Shown here: in pieces, positions 45,204-53,500 of the stretch
Numbering within the stretch: position 1 is the stretch's first letter
Layout: each line of letters opens with the position of its first letter
Assembly: GCF_014524565.1 (NCBI RefSeq)
Contig: NZ_CP060139.1
Span: forward strand, 3,913,501-3,977,500
Direction of reading: 5' to 3'
From: Croceimicrobium hydrocarbonivorans
Lineage (GTDB): Bacteria > Bacteroidota > Bacteroidia > Flavobacteriales > Schleiferiaceae
DNA: 64,000 nt
Notes under the pieces: model-generated
Seen by the model: the letters and a program-made list of their open reading frames with translations, nothing else
Databases searched by the model: none
What the model was told of the DNA's origin: nothing
Position numbers and translations under genes: made by a program

Positions 45204-47021
45204 ATGGAGCGAAAAACATTCAATCCGTTGGAATGGCTTGATAAGCCAGGGCAGCAAGTAAAAGTTACAGAGCAAAGCAAATACAATACAAGTACACAAC
45301 TCGAAGAAGTTGAACGAATCATTCAAGGCATTGAGGCCAGCCACATAGATGTCACCTCCGCTTACAGCGATTGGGTAAACATCGGCTTTGCCTTTGCGGA
45401 TGAGTTTGGTGAGACAGGTAGAAACCTGTTTCACCGTGTTAGTCAATATCATCCTGAGTATTCCACACAGGAATGCGACAAGCAGTTTGATAATTGCATG
45501 AAGGCAAGGGGTCAGGGAGTTTCCCTGAAAACCTTCTTCTATCATGCCAAGGAAGCAGGAATACCACTGACTACACCAAAGCAGGAAAGACAAGCCTACA
45601 GCCCTGCAAGCAGGTCTGAGAATCATAGCAAGAATCTCAATACTCAGGCAGAAATCAAGAAAGAACCGGAACAAATGCCAACCTTTTCTGATTCCTTATT
45701 TCCTGAACTTCCTGAGTTTTTGCAAAAGGTAATACAGATAGCCACTTCCAATGAGGAAAGGGATATTCTACTCCTTGGCTCCTTAGTGGCTATTAGTGCT
45801 TGTTTACCCAAAGTGTCAGGTATTTATGATGGCAAGCGTGTCTATTCCAATCTGTTTCTATTCATTACCGCCCAAGCCTCGGCAGGTAAAGGTCGTTTGG
45901 TGCATTGTCGCCAACTAGTGAATCCAGTACACAAAGAGTTCAGGGAGCAAGCCAAACTCCACAAGCAACATTACGAACTGGAATTGGCTGAATACAACGC
46001 CAACAAAGGGAAAGTTGAAGGAATAGAGAAACCCGAGAAGCCACCCGAAAAGATGCTCTTTATACCTGCCAATAACAGCTCCACAGGAGCTTATCAATTA
46101 TTGGGAGATAGTGATGGTAAAGGACTGATATTTGAAACTGAGGGTGACACACTTGCACATGCTTTTAAGAGCGATTACGGCAACTATAGTGACGGCTTTA
46201 GAAAAGCCTTTCACCATGAAACTATTTCCTACTATCGCAGGACAGACCGTGAATATGTAGACATTGAAAGCCCTTGTCTTTCTACTGTCCTTTCAGGTAC
46301 ACCCAAGCAAGTAGCGGCATTAATCCCGAATGCAGAAAACGGCTTATTCAGCCGTTTCATATTCTATTACATGAATGTTCGGCCAGTGTGGAAGAATGTA
46401 TTTGCTTCGCAAACTGCCAATGGATTAGACGACTACTTTGATGCGTTAGGCAATGAGTTCTTTAGCCTTTATAGTTCTTTGAAAGCTGGACAGGATGTTC
46501 AATTCTTTCTCACCGCTGACCAGCAAGACCAGTTCAATCAGTTCTTTGGTCAGATACAAGAAAAGTACATGAGCATTCAGGGAATCGACTACATGGCAAC
46601 CATCCGAAGATTAGGATTAATCGCCTATCGTTTCTGCATGATATTCTCCGCTTTACGGATCATGGAAACAGGTGAAACATCATCAAAGATGATTTGTGAA
46701 GAAAGAGACTTCCAAGCTTCGCTTGCTATGGTCAAAGTGTTGGTAAAGCATTCGAGTAAAGTATTTGCAGAACTCCCAGAGGACATTCAGAAACCTACTC
46801 GATTAAACAGGAAAGAGAAATTCTTGAACAAGCTGCCCAAGCACTTCAATCGTCAGAAGTACTTGGAAGTGGCAGCAGCTTTGAGCATTCCTCACAAAAC
46901 GGCAGAAGGTTATATCACTGACTTCTGTAAATCAGGACTGATTCATCGTGAGTCTCAGGACAACTACATAAACACCTCGATTGAGGATACTCAGGATTCT
47001 GAGGATGCTAAGGAAAATTAA
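45204..47021 (+). CDS. DUF3987 replication-type ATPase with PriCT-2-like N-terminus
   Basis: 605 residues. The N-terminal 110 residues (DWVNIGFAFADEFGETGRNLFHRVSQ ... ECDKQFDNCMKARG) fit the primase C-terminal type 2 domain. The DUF3987 body follows, with a helicase-like P-loop TAQASAGKGRLVHCR and IFETEGDTLAHAF, LSGTPKQVAALI. It is probably the island's helicase-primase-like factor. Single in its strand after VirE; a 119-base gap with a promoter for the XRE gene follows. Confidence 0.83.
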   Translation: MERKTFNPLEWLDKPGQQVKVTEQSKYNTSTQLEEVERIIQGIEASHIDVTSAYSDWVNIGFAFADEFGETGRNLFHRVSQYHPEYSTQECDKQFDNCMKARGQGVSLKTFFYHAKEAGIPLTTPKQERQAYSPASRSENHSKNLNTQAEIKKEPEQMPTFSDSLFPELPEFLQKVIQIATSNEERDILLLGSLVAISACLPKVSGIYDGKRVYSNLFLFITAQASAGKGRLVHCRQLVNPVHKEFREQAKLHKQHYELELAEYNANKGKVEGIEKPEKPPEKMLFIPANNSSTGAYQLLGDSDGKGLIFETEGDTLAHAFKSDYGNYSDGFRKAFHHETISYYRRTDREYVDIESPCLSTVLSGTPKQVAALIPNAENGLFSRFIFYYMNVRPVWKNVFASQTANGLDDYFDALGNEFFSLYSSLKAGQDVQFFLTADQQDQFNQFFGQIQEKYMSIQGIDYMATIRRLGLIAYRFCMIFSALRIMETGETSSKMICEERDFQASLAMVKVLVKHSSKVFAELPEDIQKPTRLNRKEKFLNKLPKHFNRQKYLEVAAALSIPHKTAEGYITDFCKSGLIHRESQDNYINTSIEDTQDSEDAKEN

Positions 47022-47102
47022 TCCTTGGTATCCTCCATTTCCTTAAAATCCTGAAACATTAAATCCACAAATCTACCTACTTCGTTTCTTCTTTTTCTTT
47101 CC

Positions 47103-47128
47103 TATATTTGGCATTATTTGTCAAGTAA
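47103..47128 (+). promoter_or_regulatory. Promoter and candidate XRE operator for the Argonaute operon
   Basis: TATATTTG (47103-47110) fits the TAnnTTTG -7 element exactly; TTCG at 47081 could be a poor -33. Directly after it, TTATTTGTCAAGTAA (47114-47128) is symmetric as TTAnTTGnCAAnTAA, at the expected transcription start and 12 bases before the XRE gene. The flanks TTGGCA (47108-47113) and TGCCAA (47134-47139) add an outer inverted repeat. This is where an autorepressor would bind. Confidence 0.5.
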
Positions 47129-47140
47129 TATATTGCCAAC

Positions 47141-47431
47141 ATGGATAACTTCGGTTCTAGACTGAAAGCATTAAGAACAAAACAAGGGCTATTAATGCGA
47201 CAAGTCGCTGCTGCTACAGATGTGGACACCTCTATGATAAGCAAGTTTGAGAATGGTGATCGACTTCCAACAAGAAAACAAATTGAAAAGCTCGCTTTGA
47301 TTTTAAAGGTTACAGAAGAGGAATTACTCGTTCAAGCATATAGTGAAAAAATTGCATACGATTTAATCAAAGAACCGCTAGCTGAGGAAATTGTCGAATT
47401 GGCATTAAAAAAATTACAATTAAAAAAATGA
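47141..47431 (+). CDS. XRE-family helix-turn-helix regulator
   Basis: 96 residues, FGSRLKALRTKQGLLMRQVAAATDVDTSMISKFENGDRLPTRKQIEKLALIL, a complete Cro/C1-type domain, followed by a short helical tail. It lies 22 bases before the Argonaute gene on the same strand and close to a near-palindrome at its own promoter. It most likely controls the Argonaute operon. Confidence 0.9.
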   Translation: MDNFGSRLKALRTKQGLLMRQVAAATDVDTSMISKFENGDRLPTRKQIEKLALILKVTEEELLVQAYSEKIAYDLIKEPLAEEIVELALKKLQLKK

Positions 47432-47453
47432 ACTAACCAAACAGTACATCTTT

Positions 47454-49553
47454 ATGCCTAACCATACTTTCAACATACTCACATTCAATCACCCGCAGGA
47501 AGAACAAACCTTTTACTTCACTGACCAGGAACATGACAACCTCACAAGGATCTACAAATCGCTTGTACCTGATGAGGTTATTGAAAAGTATGGGGAGCAA
47601 GACCATTATTACACATCATTTACAGTTGAGCAGGACGGATTCTTAGCAGTATCCAAACCAACAACTCCTTTATTTGAAACCAAGACAAATGAGGCAGGTG
47701 AAGAACGCTCATATGCTGTTCGCAATTCTACCTTCTCATCTTCAGTACTAAAGCGATATTACAATTCGCTTATTCATAGTCATTTCAAAGGGAAAGGATT
47801 TTTAGTAAAGCCCAATTTTATAAGTGATACGGAAGTTTGGCTTCCAAGCGAAAAACAGGATACAACTGGTCAGTACAAGATATTTGACCGCTTCTCACTC
47901 AAAGTACAGTTTAAGACCGTTTCCGATAGTCTGGAATTGTTGGTGACATTTGAAGGTAAATCCAAAATCTTCAAGGTTCCTGTCTCCACTCTTTTAGAGG
48001 ATGTATCACCGACAGATATTAATTGGGTAGTGTATGAAAAAGGACTGTACCGATTTGATGAGTTGCCTGATAGTGGCAAAAGAGAATATGACAAGGTGTA
48101 TCCCGTATGGAATTTCGAAATCAGAGATGCACTAATGCAAGGAACGGAAGCCCCGGACAAAACCAATAAGTACAAAAAGTTTAGAGAGGGAATCGACAAG
48201 TTCTACAATCAATACCTAAATACAGAGGAGTTCAAAGCAATCATTCCAATTACCTCAAATGGATTCATAGCAGTCAATAAAATCAATATCGGGTCAGTCA
48301 ACAATTCCAGTAACCGCCTTTTATTCGGTGAAGAAAAGTCTGGAATCGTGCCAATGGATGGAATGAAAGAGCATGGTCCTTTCGGATTAAGCCCTACTAC
48401 TAAAATTCACTACTTTTTTATCTTTCATAAAGATGATCAGCCCATCGCAGAGAAGATGGACAGTTATTTCAAAGGAACTGAGTTTGGCTTTAAAGGATTG
48501 GTCAAGTTTATTCATACAACTTACCACACCGAAAAAGGTTTCAGTATAAGGTTTGATGACAGAGATGATCCATGGCCAGAAATCTATGAAGCCATTACCA
48601 ATAAACACTTTGAATCTGACATTCAGTACATCGCCATTTATATCAGTCCATTCTCCAAAAATGCTCCAGACAAATCAAGAAGGAAGATATACTACAAGCT
48701 GAAAGAATTGCTACTGAAAGAAGGCGTATCCTCACAGGTAATTGACGGAGAGAAGGTATTGACCAACGAAAAGTACTATTACAGCCTACCGAATATTGCT
48801 ATCGCCATTTTAGCCAAACTGAACGGCATCCCTTGGAAGCTGGATACAAAGCTCAAAAATGAATTGATAGTAGGCATTGGAGCATTTAGAAACTCAGAAG
48901 TTGACATACAATATATAGGAAGTGCTTTTAGCTTCGCTAACAATGGGAAATTCAACCGTTTTGAGTGCTTCCAAAAAGACCAAACAAAGGAGTTAGCAGG
49001 TTCAATTATCAGGGCAGTAAAGGAGTATGCTAATGTAAATACAGGCATCAAACGGCTTGTGATACACTTCTACAAGAGTATGAGGCAAGATGAACTTCAA
49101 CCAATAGAAGACGGCCTCAAAGACCTTGGATTAGACATTCCGGTATTTATAGTGTCCATCAACAAAACAGAATCCTCAGACATTGTTGCATTTGACAACA
49201 GTTGGAAAGACCTTATGCCAATGAGTGGCACATTCATAAAGGTTGGGTACAATAAATTCCTGCTATTCAACAACACACGATACAATCCAAAATTTTACAG
49301 CTTCCATGACGGTTTTCCGTTCCCGATCAAGCTGAAAATCTTTTGCACAGAAAAAGAGCTGGTAGAGGAATATAAGACCGTAAAAGAATTGATAGATCAG
49401 GTGTATCAGTTCAGCCGTATGTATTGGAAATCAGTAAGACAACAGAACTTACCAGTTACCATCAAATACCCTGAAATGGTCGCAGAAATGCTCCCTCATT
49501 TTGATGGTAATGAAATACCTGAATTTGGAAAAGACAACCTTTGGTTCTTGTAA
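47454..49553 (+). CDS. Long prokaryotic Argonaute, catalytic residues degenerate
   Basis: 699 residues. N-terminal and PAZ-like parts occupy about 1-330. The MID domain has a Y-K-Q-K guide 5'-phosphate set: Y413 and K417 in YYKLKELLLKEG, Q428 in SSQVIDG and K455 in AILAKLNGIPW. The PIWI domain starts LIVGIGAFRNSEVDIQYIG; where active Argonautes have the first catalytic aspartate (VGID), G476 stands. The third catalytic aspartate position reads LVIHFYKSM (Y540). KKYPEMVA-type C-terminal end is present as TIKYPEMVAEML, and the protein stops at FL. It therefore probably binds guides but does not slice, as in the long-B group. No nuclease, Sir2 or membrane effector gene is adjacent. The stop overlaps the Fur-family gene start (TAATG). 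Confidence 0.85.
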   Translation: MPNHTFNILTFNHPQEEQTFYFTDQEHDNLTRIYKSLVPDEVIEKYGEQDHYYTSFTVEQDGFLAVSKPTTPLFETKTNEAGEERSYAVRNSTFSSSVLKRYYNSLIHSHFKGKGFLVKPNFISDTEVWLPSEKQDTTGQYKIFDRFSLKVQFKTVSDSLELLVTFEGKSKIFKVPVSTLLEDVSPTDINWVVYEKGLYRFDELPDSGKREYDKVYPVWNFEIRDALMQGTEAPDKTNKYKKFREGIDKFYNQYLNTEEFKAIIPITSNGFIAVNKINIGSVNNSSNRLLFGEEKSGIVPMDGMKEHGPFGLSPTTKIHYFFIFHKDDQPIAEKMDSYFKGTEFGFKGLVKFIHTTYHTEKGFSIRFDDRDDPWPEIYEAITNKHFESDIQYIAIYISPFSKNAPDKSRRKIYYKLKELLLKEGVSSQVIDGEKVLTNEKYYYSLPNIAIAILAKLNGIPWKLDTKLKNELIVGIGAFRNSEVDIQYIGSAFSFANNGKFNRFECFQKDQTKELAGSIIRAVKEYANVNTGIKRLVIHFYKSMRQDELQPIEDGLKDLGLDIPVFIVSINKTESSDIVAFDNSWKDLMPMSGTFIKVGYNKFLLFNNTRYNPKFYSFHDGFPFPIKLKIFCTEKELVEEYKTVKELIDQVYQFSRMYWKSVRQQNLPVTIKYPEMVAEMLPHFDGNEIPEFGKDNLWFL

Positions 49554-49963
49554 TGGACAGAATAGAAGAAATATTTAAAATTAAGGACGTAAAGCCGACT
49601 GCTGTAAGGATAGTAGTACTGCGCTACCTATTAGAACAAAAGAAAGCACAGTCTTTAAAGGACATTGAAGTTGGTCTCGATCAATCAGACAGAAGTTCAA
49701 TTTTTCGCACACTAAAAACTTTTGAAGATCATAAGGTGATCCATAGTATCGAAGATGGCTCAGGGATGACCAAGTATGCTGTATGTGTAGAAGGCTGCAA
49801 TTGCGATCCAAAAGACCTTCATTATCATTTCTATTGCACTTCATGTGAAATGACTTTTTGCCTTTTAGACCACCCTATTCCTTTAGTCAATCTACCAAAT
49901 AATTTTAAAATGGCACAAGCTAACATGGTCATTAAAGGATTATGCGATAAGTGTAACCAATAA
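49553..49963 (+). CDS. Fur-family metalloregulator
   Basis: 136 residues from the ATG at 49553, which shares a base with the Argonaute stop (TAATG), so its translation depends on ribosomes finishing the Argonaute. The winged helix has TAVRIVVLRYLLEQKKAQSLKDIEVGL and SSIFRTLKTFEDHKVIHSI. Metal ligands: HYHFYCTSCEMTFC and CDKC at the end, giving the two CxxC structural zinc pairs. It resembles Zur-type proteins. A 15-base inverted repeat just downstream, before the metal pump genes, is its likely target. Confidence 0.85.
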   Translation: MDRIEEIFKIKDVKPTAVRIVVLRYLLEQKKAQSLKDIEVGLDQSDRSSIFRTLKTFEDHKVIHSIEDGSGMTKYAVCVEGCNCDPKDLHYHFYCTSCEMTFCLLDHPIPLVNLPNNFKMAQANMVIKGLCDKCNQ

Positions 49964-49967
49964 CCTT

Positions 49968-49982
49968 TGCAATCGGGTTGCA
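49968..49982. promoter_or_regulatory. Inverted repeat TGCAA-N5-TTGCA, candidate Fur-family box
   Basis: TGCAATCGGGTTGCA (49968-49982) is a perfect 5-base-arm inverted repeat. It starts 5 bases after the Fur-family stop and stands upstream of the -7 element at 49995. It could control the pump operon from the -33 region. Confidence 0.45.
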
Positions 49983-49994
49983 CTATCGCTTCAT

Positions 49995-50002
49995 TATCTT
50001 TG
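49995..50002 (+). promoter_or_regulatory. -7 element for the metal-efflux operon
   Basis: TATCTTTG fits TAnnTTTG exactly, 7 bases before the start of the DUF6660-like gene. A TTTG at 49966-49969 is 25 bases away, slightly too far for an ideal -33, and the candidate Fur box overlaps that area. Confidence 0.5.
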
Positions 50003-50008
50003 TGACCA

Positions 50009-50341
50009 ATGAAGTATTTATCTTTGATATTCGCCACGTTTACGCTGATGCTCTCCACAGTCCCTATTGAGGGAGCTTGTCGTAGTAACTCGTATGATGG
50101 TGTTTACAACTACTCAAATACAGAATCTAGTCAGCAGGAGAGCGGAAATCAGGATAACGAAAATTGCCCCCCACTCTGCGGTTGTCAATGTAGTCATGTA
50201 CATGCAATCTCTTTTGGAAACAATAGGGTAATTATCAATCTGGTATTTGCGGATAATAATAAGTTGCCCAGAAACTACAACAATGGTATTTCTTTTAATT
50301 TAATCAATGCCATTTGGCATCCCCCAAAGTTCTCCGAATAG
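50009..50341 (+). CDS. Small exported cysteine/histidine-rich protein, DUF6660-like
   Basis: 110 residues. Signal peptide MKYLSLIFATFTLMLSTVPIEG with possible cleavage after GA. The centre has CPPLCGCQCSHVH, a likely metal-binding knot. Such short proteins regularly precede Bacteroidota CzcA operons. It is encoded downstream of the Fur-family gene and 184 bases before the pump gene. Likely a periplasmic metal-related accessory; role inferred from context. Confidence 0.72.
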   Translation: MKYLSLIFATFTLMLSTVPIEGACRSNSYDGVYNYSNTESSQQESGNQDNENCPPLCGCQCSHVHAISFGNNRVIINLVFADNNKLPRNYNNGISFNLINAIWHPPKFSE

Positions 50342-50369
50342 GTTATTGCTTACTTATTCAAAGGTATTA

Positions 50370-50397
50370 ACACATGTGATTTTCAAGTCACATGTGT
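50370..50397. promoter_or_regulatory. Perfect 10-base inverted repeat before czcA
   Basis: ACACATGTGA (50370-50379) and TCACATGTGT (50388-50397) surround 8 bases. Each arm contains CACATGTG, itself palindromic. It lies 128 bases before czcA. No T-run follows, so an operator or attenuator is more likely than a terminator. A second small hairpin, TTTATCA (50495-50501) and TGATAAA (50510-50516), lies next to the czcA start. Confidence 0.45.
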
Positions 50398-50525
50398 GAT
50401 ATTCAATAACCACCACTACGCCTACAGTCCAATAGAACAGTACGGCTTGTATTTCCAAATCAACATGTTTAAAAGTCATAAACATCAGGACTTCTTTATC
50501 AAGAGATCCTGATAAAAGTAAAGCT

Positions 50526-53500
50526 ATGATTAATCAAATAATTTCATTTTCAATAAAAAACAAGCTTATTATTGGCATGCTCACCATTGCCCTCATTATT
50601 GGTGGCTTATGGAGTGCGTCCCAAGTACCGCTAGATGCTGTGCCGGATATTACAAATAACCAGGTACAGGTCATTACACAAGCTCCGAACCTGGGCACAG
50701 AGGATATTGAGCAGTTTGTTACCTATCCAGTGGAGGTGGCAGTAGCCAACCTACCCGGTGTAACTGAAATCCGCTCGGTTTCCCGATTTGGTTTATCGGT
50801 AGTAACTATCGTTTTTGAAGACGATATTGGAACTTATCTGCCAAGGCAATTAGTGGCTGAAAAGCTTGCAGAAATCAAAGAAAGTATCCCAAAAGAATTT
50901 GGTGAGCCTTCAATGGGGCCAATATCCACCGGGTTGGGAGAAATCTATCAATACACACTAAAAGTAGATTCTACTCACAAAGGCCAATTCACTCCCACTG
51001 ATTTACGCACGATGCAAGATTGGATTGTGCGTAGGCAAATGGCAATGGTTCCCGGAGTGGTAGAAATAAACGCCATTGGAGGAAGTTTGAAACAGTATGA
51101 AGTGGCCATCAACCCAGATGAACTGAAGGCAATTGGCATTACTATTCTTGATATTTTCAATGCACTGGAAGCCAACAATCAGAATACAGGTGGCGCTTAT
51201 ATCGAGAAAAACCATCAAGCCAATTTTATTAGAGGCGAAGGTTTAGCCAGAAATCTGAAAGACATTGAGAACATAGTGGTTAAAAATGTGAATAACCTGC
51301 CTATCCGAATCAAGGATGTAGCAAAAGTTCAATATGGTAATGCGGTTCGTTATGGTGCACTAACGCAGGATGGTGAAGAAGTTGTAGGTGGGTTAGTGTT
51401 ATTGCTCAAAGGAGCCAACTCCAATGATGTAATAATTCGTGTGAAAGAACGCATGATGGAAATTCAGAAATCCTTACCTGAAGGTATTGTAATTGAACCA
51501 CTACTTGACAGAAGTAAACTCATAGCAAAAACAACAGACACAGTCAGCACTAACCTGATGGAAGGGGCATTGATTGTCATTTTTGTTTTGGTGTTTCTGC
51601 TTGGGAATTGGCGTGGTGGATTAATCGTAGCATCAACTATTCCCCTATCCTTATTGTTTGCTTTTGTATTAATGAACGTTTTTGGCGTTTGGGCAAATTT
51701 GATGAGCCTGGGAGCCATTGATTTCGGAATCATTATAGACGGTGCTGTAATAATTGTGGAAAGCACCGTATTTCTCCTTCATGAACGTGTATTGAAAAAA
51801 CAGAACATCACTGCACAGGTTAGAGATGAAGTATCCTATTCGGCCTCAAGCAAAATGATGAATGCTGCCTTCTTTGGTCAACTCATTATACTCATAGTGT
51901 TTATCCCGATTCTTGCCCTACAAGGTGTTGAGGGTAAAATGTTCAAGCCGATGGCACTCACCTTCATGTTTGCCATGATTGGTGTTATGATCCTTTGCCT
52001 AACCTATGTTCCTATGATGTCGGCTTGGTTTATTCGTACAAGCAACAGTAATAAAGCTTCATGGGGTGATCGTTTTGTCCTTTGGCTTGAGAATATTTAT
52101 GACCCCACATTGGGTAGGGCATTAAAAAAAGCCAAATGGGTAATCGTTTCAGCGGTTGTATTGCTCGGCTTGGCGGTCTTTACCTTCTCACGCATGGGTG
52201 GAGAATTTGTTCCACAGTTGGATGAAGGAGATATTGCATTTCATGCTATTCTAAAACCGGGTAGCTCGCTATCGGAAACCATCGAAACCACCACCAAAAT
52301 AGAAGGTATTGTTAAGACTAAGTTTCCTGAAGTACTGAAGATAGTTAGCCGTATTGGGTCTGCCGAAATCCCAACAGATCCTATGCCCTTTGATTATGCA
52401 GATGTATTCGTCATAATGGCTCCCAAGGAAGAATGGGTTTCTGCCGAAAGCAAAGACGATCTGATATATAAAATGAAAGAGGAACTGGAAAAGATACCAG
52501 GTGTCAATTTCGAGTTTACCCAGCCCATCGAAATGCGGTTCAACGAATTGTTAGAAGGAATTAAGGAGGATATTGCCATCAAATTATACGGGGAAGACAT
52601 CAATATCTTGGCCGCAAAAGCGGAAGAAATATCAAAGATTATTGCCGGGACTCAAGGCATAGGTGATATGCGTGTGGAGGCAACAACAGGACTTCCCCAA
52701 ATGACTGTGCAGTATAACCGGAATAAACTGGCTCAATATGGGGTAAATATCCAAGACCTGAATAGGTTGATTCAATCAGCTTTTGTAGGTGGTAAGGCGG
52801 GGGTAATTTTTGAAGGTGAAAAACGTTTTGATTTGGTCGTTCGACTAGATGAACAACACCGTAAAAGCATTGACGATATAAAGAACCTCTACATTAGTTT
52901 ACCCAGCGGCTCACAAATCCCTCTGAAAGAAGTAGCAAACATAAGCTACCAACCAGGCCCCATGCAAATCAGCCGGGATAATACCAACCGCAGGACTTAT
53001 GTAGGCATCAATGTCAGGGGACGTGATATAAAATCACTTGTAGAAGAAATTCAGCAAAAGTTGGACGCAAAGCTTGACCTCCCCCCTGGTTATTACATAC
53101 GGTATGGGGGCGCTTTTGAGAACCTGGAACGAGCAAGTAAACGCTTACAAGTAGTTGTGCCAATTGCTTTGGGATTGATATTCTTACTCATATTTTTTGC
53201 TCTAAAGTCTTTCAAACAATCCATGATGATATACATGGCCATTCCATTGGCAGCCATTGGAGGGGTTTTCTCTTTATGGTTGAGAGATATGCCGTTCAGT
53301 ATTTCAGCAGGCGTTGGTTTTATTGTACTCTTTGGAGTAGCGGTATTAAATGGATTGGTACTCATAAGTGGATGGAACGAACTGAAGGATGAAGGTGTAA
53401 GCGATTTGAATGAACGTATCCGGTTAGGCGCAAGAAGGCGGATAAGGCCAATTCTTCTTACAGCACTCACAGATGTCTTTGGCTTTTTGCCAATGGCTGT

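Noticed and set aside
45141-45674. 177-codon frame opposite the DUF3987 gene
   Set aside because: Overlaps the well-supported plus-strand VirE/DUF3987 pair; sequence is hydrophobic without family likeness.
47454-49553. Active slicing Argonaute
   Set aside because: The first and third catalytic aspartate positions read G476 and Y540.
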